Part shown: piece by piece, positions 62,963-64,000 of the stretch
Layout: the number at the start of each line of letters is the position of its first letter
Position numbering within the stretch: position 1 is the first letter of the stretch
Source of the DNA: Sedimentibacter saalensis
GTDB lineage: Bacteria > Bacillota > Clostridia > Tissierellales > Sedimentibacteraceae
Assembly (NCBI RefSeq): GCF_007830175.1
Contig: NZ_VLKH01000003.1
Location: forward strand, 62,001-126,000
DNA: 64,000 nucleotides
Direction: 5' to 3'
The notes under the pieces: generated by a model
What the model was told of the DNA's origin: nothing
Databases searched by the model: none
The model's input: only the letters and a program-made list of their open reading frames with translations
Translations under genes and position numbers: made by a program

Positions 62963-63580
62963 TTAATTGTCACTTTTCAGCCTATTAATGAAGCTGTAGG
63001 TTATTTTTGCTGTAAGTCCCCATATAACTTTATCTTCATATTTATAAAAATAAACAGGATACCTAATGTTACCCCAATTGTAATTGATTCCGTCATTGAC
63101 CATGTGGTATGGAAAATCCTTGTCTGCCTGAGGAAGGTAGTTCATGTAATATTTTTCCGGCTCATTGTTCAAAAAATATGACAAGGGAACACAAAAAAGA
63201 TCATCAACCTCATCCTTGCTGTAGGGAATTTCAGATACGTCAAGGTTTTTGATGTATCCCAGAAATGAATATACAAACGAACCGCTTTTGCTTGTAGCAT
63301 AATCAAGTTCAGACAATATTTCTATGTTTTGTTTTGGAATTCCAAGCTCTTCCCATGTTTCACGCATGGCAGCTTCGGCTGGATTTTCAAAGTCCTCAAT
63401 CTTTCCTCCGGGAAATGAAATTTCGCCTGGCTGTCTTATGGTTTTGGACCTTACTTCATATATGAGATTAAGTTCTCCATCTTTTTCAACCAGCGGAACC
63501 AGCACAGAAAACCTGAAATCTTCATCAATTGGTTTTGGTTCAACATCATTTATTTTATTTTTTATATATTCAATATTCAT
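62963..63580 (-). CDS. NUDIX hydrolase, CoA pyrophosphatase-like
   Basis: A 205-residue NUDIX enzyme with the box GKIEDFENPAEAAMRETWEELGI and the CoA-pyrophosphatase signature RQPGEISFPGG just before it. ...NLDVSEIPYSKDEVDDLFCVPLSYFL follows. It probably hydrolyses CoA or related dinucleotides to the phosphate halves. Its start codon overlaps the stop of the upstream transporter gene at 63580. Confidence 0.9.
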   Translation of the reverse strand: MNIEYIKNKINDVEPKPIDEDFRFSVLVPLVEKDGELNLIYEVRSKTIRQPGEISFPGGKIEDFENPAEAAMRETWEELGIPKQNIEILSELDYATSKSGSFVYSFLGYIKNLDVSEIPYSKDEVDDLFCVPLSYFLNNEPEKYYMNYLPQADKDFPYHMVNDGINYNWGNIRYPVYFYKYEDKVIWGLTAKITYSFINRLKSDN

Positions 63581-64000
63581 TATCCGTTAAGCCTCATCAA
63601 TCCAAATAATATAAATACCAGTCCTGATATTGTTTTTATTATATAAGATGGAATGTGTTTAGTCAACGATGAGCCAATAATTATTCCAATGAAGCCAATG
63701 AACAGCATTCCTGCAACAGAGCCTGCAAGCACCATCAAAGGATACTGTGCCTCCATGGCAAGAGTCATTGCAGTAAGCTGTGTCTTATCTCCTATTTCTC
63801 CCAGGAAGAAAGTCAGAGCGGTTGTTATTATGGGGCCAAATCTGAAACACTTGTCAGTGCAGTCTTCATCATCGGAAATTATTATGATAATTCCAAAGAA
63901 TATAAACATTAATCCTGCAAAAATCTGAAGCAGATTCTGGTCAATCATACCGGACAAAAGACTTCCTAAAAACACCGCTGCTCCGTGATTTAAAAAAACC
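63580..64000 (-). CDS. GDT1/UPF0016 family membrane transporter, 5' part cut by window edge
   Basis: The visible part (about 140 residues) runs to the window edge in one open frame, beginning FLNHGAAVFLGSLLSGMID and continuing through the second family motif ALTFFLGEIGDKTQLTAMTLAM to a final RLNG. The family motif E-x-G-D-(K/R)-(T/S) binds the transported ion. Bacterial relatives export manganese, and plant and fungal ones move Ca/Mn. The first half with the other motif lies outside the window. It is probably co-transcribed with the NUDIX gene. Confidence 0.88.
   Translation of the reverse strand, partial: VFLNHGAAVFLGSLLSGMIDQNLLQIFAGLMFIFFGIIIIISDDEDCTDKCFRFGPIITTALTFFLGEIGDKTQLTAMTLAMEAQYPLMVLAGSVAGMLFIGFIGIIIGSSLTKHIPSYIIKTISGLVFILFGLMRLNG

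Overview
The window comes from a low-GC, Gram-positive-type anaerobe, most likely a Clostridia/Tissierellia-type Firmicute. Evidence is the AT-rich sequence with strong AGGAGG ribosome sites, six T-box leaders, purine and cobalamin riboswitches, a GerMN (spore-germination type) lipoprotein, Bce-type and BlaI/BlaR1 modules, and two genes that only read through as selenoproteins. No rRNA, functional tRNA, CRISPR array, prophage or intact insertion sequence was found. Both ends cut a gene: an M19 dipeptidase on the left and a GDT1/UPF0016 transporter on the right. The genus (something like Sedimentibacter) is inference.

Layout. 1-4445 (minus): dipeptidase, a frameshifted DUF819 membrane protein, an XRE-cupin regulator and an SsuBC-type ABC pair. 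4602-7825: a small protein, a DtxR/MntR regulator and divergent feoAB with a candidate metal-box operator. 7931-10502 (minus): a Pga/Ica-like exopolysaccharide operon. 11037-15403: argCJBD behind a near-consensus promoter. 15404-17964: mobile-type repeats, gltX with an unusual tRNA-like leader and terminator, and a GNAT protein. 18147-21200: an XRE protein, a TM1266-type regulator and an ABC importer behind a candidate attenuator. 21288-24411: two tandem HesB/IscA-like selenoproteins, a small partner, a NifU-like scaffold lacking its first cysteine ligand, and a single-chain double E1-like (ThiF/MoeB) protein. 24544-29645: small membrane proteins, tldD/pmbA, tyrS with a Tyr T-box. 29927-35526: a CAP-domain exoprotein and a BceRSAB antimicrobial-peptide module. 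35614-41962: ilvD (Ile T-box), a guanine riboswitch with a purine permease, a Cys-rich small protein and a SulP transporter. 42104-48402 (minus): ECF sigma/DUF4179 pair, an FMN hydroxy-acid oxidase and valS (Val T-box). 49150-52275: cobalamin riboswitch plus btuFCD. 52505-53985 (minus): proC behind two tandem Pro T-boxes. 54147-60669: GerMN lipoprotein, sigma-like protein, blaI-blaR1 with a secreted peptide, and poorly known lipoproteins and membrane proteins. 61058-64000 (minus): cysE-cysK (Cys T-box), a NUDIX hydrolase and the partial GDT1 protein.

The most distinctive part is 21288-24411. Both HesB-like genes carry an in-frame UGA at codon 32, exactly where IscA/HesB proteins have their first cysteine. 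Each is followed by a hairpin of the same design with its loop 27 nt after the UGA, a geometry expected of a bacterial SECIS. The adjacent two-gene operon pairs a scaffold-like protein whose first Cys is Asp with an E1-like protein in which a decayed adenylation domain is fused in front of an intact one. Together they look like a non-standard sulfur/selenium or Fe-S handling system; the functional link is inference. Three dispersed repeat families also run through the window, one of them found only next to T-box leaders.
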